From Chloroflexota bacterium (lineage in GTDB: Bacteria > Chloroflexota > Anaerolineae > Promineifilales > Promineifilaceae), in NCBI GenBank assembly GCA_020353135.1, contig CP070688.1:2147034-2155158 (forward strand): DNA of 8,125 bases, in the 5' to 3' direction. Shown here piece by piece: positions 6,889 to 8,125 of this stretch. Within the stretch, counting starts at the first letter, position 1, and the number at the start of each line of letters is the position of its first letter. The translations under genes were made by a program, and so were the position numbers. The notes beneath the pieces are model-generated. The model was not told where the DNA came from. It did no database searches and saw only the letters and a list, made by a program, of their open reading frames with translations.

Positions 6889-7594
6889 CGATGGTCCTAC
6901 CTTGCAGGCGCAGCATCAGAAAGTTAGCCAGGAAAGCCAGGCTCAGTAGGATGATACCTAAGGCCATGGCCAGCTGGAAGTTGCCTTTTCGGGTCTCAAG
7001 GACGATGGCCGTGGTCAATACGCGGGTCCTGTCCTCTATGTTGCCGCCCACCAACATGACCGCTCCCACCTCAGAGATGATGCTGCCAAAACCGGCGATG
7101 ATGGCTACCAGGACGCCGATCCGCGCTTCAGACAGCGTGGTCAGCATCGACTGCCAGCGCGTCGCTCCTAAGGCCCGGGCCTGCATCCGTATCTGTGGAT
7201 CGACGCCCAAAACGGCGGCCATCGTGAAACCGGCGATCAATGGAAAGGCGATGATGCTCTGGGCAAAGATCATCGCCCCTGGCGTGAAAAGACGGGGAAT
7301 CAGGTCCGATTCCAGCTGGCCCAAAGGGCCGCTGCGGGATAGTAGAAGATAGACGAACAGGCCGATGACAACCGGAGGAAAGCCCCTTCCGGTATAGATC
7401 AGGATGATGAACAGGCTGCGGCCGACGAAACGACTCATGCCCAGGAATGCGCCTAGAGGAATGCCGACGATGGTGCTGATGAGCAGAGCGATGCCAGACA
7501 CGCGCAGCGAAAGGGAAACGATCCCCCATAAGGCAGGATCCCGCTCGATAATCAACTCGAAGGCCTTAATGAAGCCTTGAAGTAGTTCGCCCAT
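6881..7594 (-). CDS. tupB: Tungstate ABC transporter permease TupB
   Basis: The 237-aa form starting at 7594 is a typical small BPD-type permease with about five to six membrane helices (about 24-53, 60-85, 106-130, 159-183, 207-229). It carries the cytoplasmic EAA loop that docks on the ATPase, ARALGATRWQSMLTTLSEA (139-157). The GFPPVVIGL (71-79) and SEVGAVMLVGGNI (174-186) segments are characteristic of TupB. It forms the inner-membrane pore for tungstate. The start is uncertain. The ATG at 7594 gives a normal TupB N-terminus but has no close Shine-Dalgarno. An ATG at 7636 also lacks one, and a TTG at 7681 has GGAG 5 nt upstream but adds 29 residues unlike the family. The upstream hairpin complicates the choice. 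Confidence 0.9.
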   Translation of the reverse strand: MGELLQGFIKAFELIIERDPALWGIVSLSLRVSGIALLISTIVGIPLGAFLGMSRFVGRSLFIILIYTGRGFPPVVIGLFVYLLLSRSGPLGQLESDLIPRLFTPGAMIFAQSIIAFPLIAGFTMAAVLGVDPQIRMQARALGATRWQSMLTTLSEARIGVLVAIIAGFGSIISEVGAVMLVGGNIEDRTRVLTTAIVLETRKGNFQLAMALGIILLSLAFLANFLMLRLQGRTIDE

Positions 7595-7637
7595 GACGTC
7601 AGTTAAGATTCTGCCCTCTGGTAACGCGACGCTCATG

Positions 7638-7690
7638 GGAGAACAGTTGCGGCCTGGCTGGGCGCGATGCCACGCTCGCAACTGTTCTCC
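7638..7690 (-). promoter_or_regulatory. 14-bp perfect inverted repeat in the tupB leader
   Basis: GGAGAACAGTTGCG (7638-7651) and its exact reverse complement CGCAACTGTTCTCC (7677-7690) enclose 25 nt. In the minus-strand transcript the 5' arm contains both a GGAG ribosome-binding sequence and a TTG codon in frame with tupB. The 3' arm ends one base before the in-frame ATG at 7636. No U tract follows. It could be an RNA hairpin controlling tupB translation or mRNA stability. It could equally be a DNA operator, with half-sites 39 bp apart, for the neighbouring regulator-like protein. The structure is plain in the sequence; the role is inferred. Confidence 0.6.
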
Positions 7691-7722
7691 ACGTAAGCCC
7701 AGGTCATCCTTCAGGTGCCACC

Positions 7723-7739
7723 GTCACATCTCGTGTGAC
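7723..7739 (-). repeat. Small inverted repeat over the stop of the regulator-like gene
   Basis: GTCACA (7723-7728) and TGTGAC (7734-7739) form a perfect 6-bp inverted repeat around a 5-nt loop. It covers the last codons and TGA of the partial gene. No U tract follows in the minus direction. It may add structure to the 129-nt leader before tupB, or it may be incidental. Confidence 0.25.
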
Positions 7740-8125
7740 CAGGTCGCCTCTCCGGCGCCCGCGATGTTGTATCCACCTAACTCGGCCACGGCCGAAGCGA
7801 AAGCGCTGGAACGCAGCGTAACCAGCGCTGCTTCCCAGGCTGGCGTCTGCCACACATTTTCAGGAACAACCAACTGATAATGCTCCTCGGTTAGAGGAAT
7901 GAATTGAAGACCATAAGCGGCCGCGGCGGCCTGGATGCCCAGCCCGGCCGTGGCCAGACTATCGTTCACAGCCTGGGCAACGCCCATATGGGTCGCTTCT
8001 TCACGTTCGTAGCCCTGGATTTGCTCCGGATCGATACCGGCCGCCGCCCATTGATCGTCCAGCCACACCCGCGTGCCGCTGCCCGCTTGGCGATTAACCC
8101 AGCGAACCTCTTTGCCTGTAAGGTC
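7724..8125 (-). CDS. PBP-like-domain protein, probable molybdate/tungstate-responsive regulator (3' part only)
   Basis: The reading frame is open to the right edge and ends at TGA 7724-7726, giving the last 133 residues. The fragment begins DLTGKEVRWVNRQAGSGTRV, followed by WLDDQW, GIDPEQIQGYEREEATH, GVAQAV and ATAGLGIQAAAAAYGLQFIPL. This closely matches the PBP-like domain (PF12727 family as I recall it), whose NRQxGSGTR motif forms the ligand pocket. Such domains are commonly fused to an N-terminal HTH DNA-binding domain and sit beside molybdate/tungstate transporters. The frame continues upstream of 8068, so a GTG there is not a credible start. The gene lies 129 bp upstream of tupB on the same strand and may regulate or be co-transcribed with tupBCA. 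The HTH part is outside the window and was not seen. Confidence 0.82.
   Translation of the reverse strand, partial: DLTGKEVRWVNRQAGSGTRVWLDDQWAAAGIDPEQIQGYEREEATHMGVAQAVNDSLATAGLGIQAAAAAYGLQFIPLTEEHYQLVVPENVWQTPAWEAALVTLRSSAFASAVAELGGYNIAGAGEATWSHEM

Noticed and set aside
6891..7352. 153-codon plus-strand reading frame opposite tupB
   Set aside because: It mirrors the conserved permease sequence and has no recognisable fold.
7595..7681. TTG start at 7681 for tupB
   Set aside because: It has a GGAG upstream, but the start codon lies inside the inverted-repeat arm. The 29 added residues do not resemble a TupB N-terminus. It is kept as an alternative in the hairpin finding.
7595..7723. ModE-type operator upstream of tupB
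   Set aside because: No TATAT/ATATA-type dyad is present. The only strong dyad has the unrelated GGAGAACAGTTGCG half-site.
1..8125. Mobile element, CRISPR array or defence island
   Set aside because: No transposase, integrase, nuclease or methylase gene, no regularly spaced repeats and no terminal repeats were seen. All recognised genes are housekeeping or transport types.

Overview
The window is an 8.1-kb piece of a moderately GC-rich bacterial chromosome (roughly 55-58 % GC by eye). The best guess for its source is an uncultured or poorly studied Chloroflexota, Anaerolineae-like. That guess rests mainly on the first gene, which joins an amino-acid-type solute-binding domain to an NBR1-type Ig domain and several Ig-like repeats with paired cysteines. 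From memory this architecture is frequent in Anaerolineae. No ribosomal or other phylogenetic marker is present, so the assignment is an inference. I see no insertion sequence, phage gene, CRISPR array, tRNA or rRNA.

Layout from left to right. Positions 14-52 hold a strong rho-independent terminator for a plus-strand gene that ends before the window. Positions 180-2477 (minus) encode the membrane-anchored binding-protein/Ig fusion. A 168-bp divergent intergenic region follows, with a plausible minus-strand promoter and an overlapping inverted repeat. Positions 2646-3596 (plus) encode a membrane-anchored alpha/beta hydrolase. After a 57-bp gap comes a group II PLP-dependent decarboxylase at 3654-5096 (plus). 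The right third, all on the minus strand, is a tungstate-uptake locus. Read in transcription order it holds a partial regulator-like gene with a binding-protein-type C-terminal domain (7724 to beyond 8125), tupB permease (6881-7594), tupC ATPase (6157-6888, overlapping tupB by 8 bp) and tupA lipoprotein (5125-6015). The decarboxylase and tupA converge across only 28 bp.

How the genes work together. TupA should bind tungstate outside the membrane, TupB forms the channel and TupC powers import. The upstream partial protein has the PBP-like domain that is often fused to an HTH DNA-binding domain next to molybdate/tungstate transporters, so it is the obvious candidate local oxyanion sensor. A 14-bp perfect inverted repeat sits between that gene and tupB and spans two of the possible tupB starts. 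A smaller hairpin sits just after tupC, before tupA. These two elements are the most unusual regulatory structure in the window. The hydrolase and decarboxylase may share a transcript, but nothing shows that they share a pathway. The binding-protein/Ig gene has no adjacent permease or ATPase.

Overall the window looks like ordinary chromosomal DNA with a few points worth checking. I found no convincing undescribed defence or mobile system.
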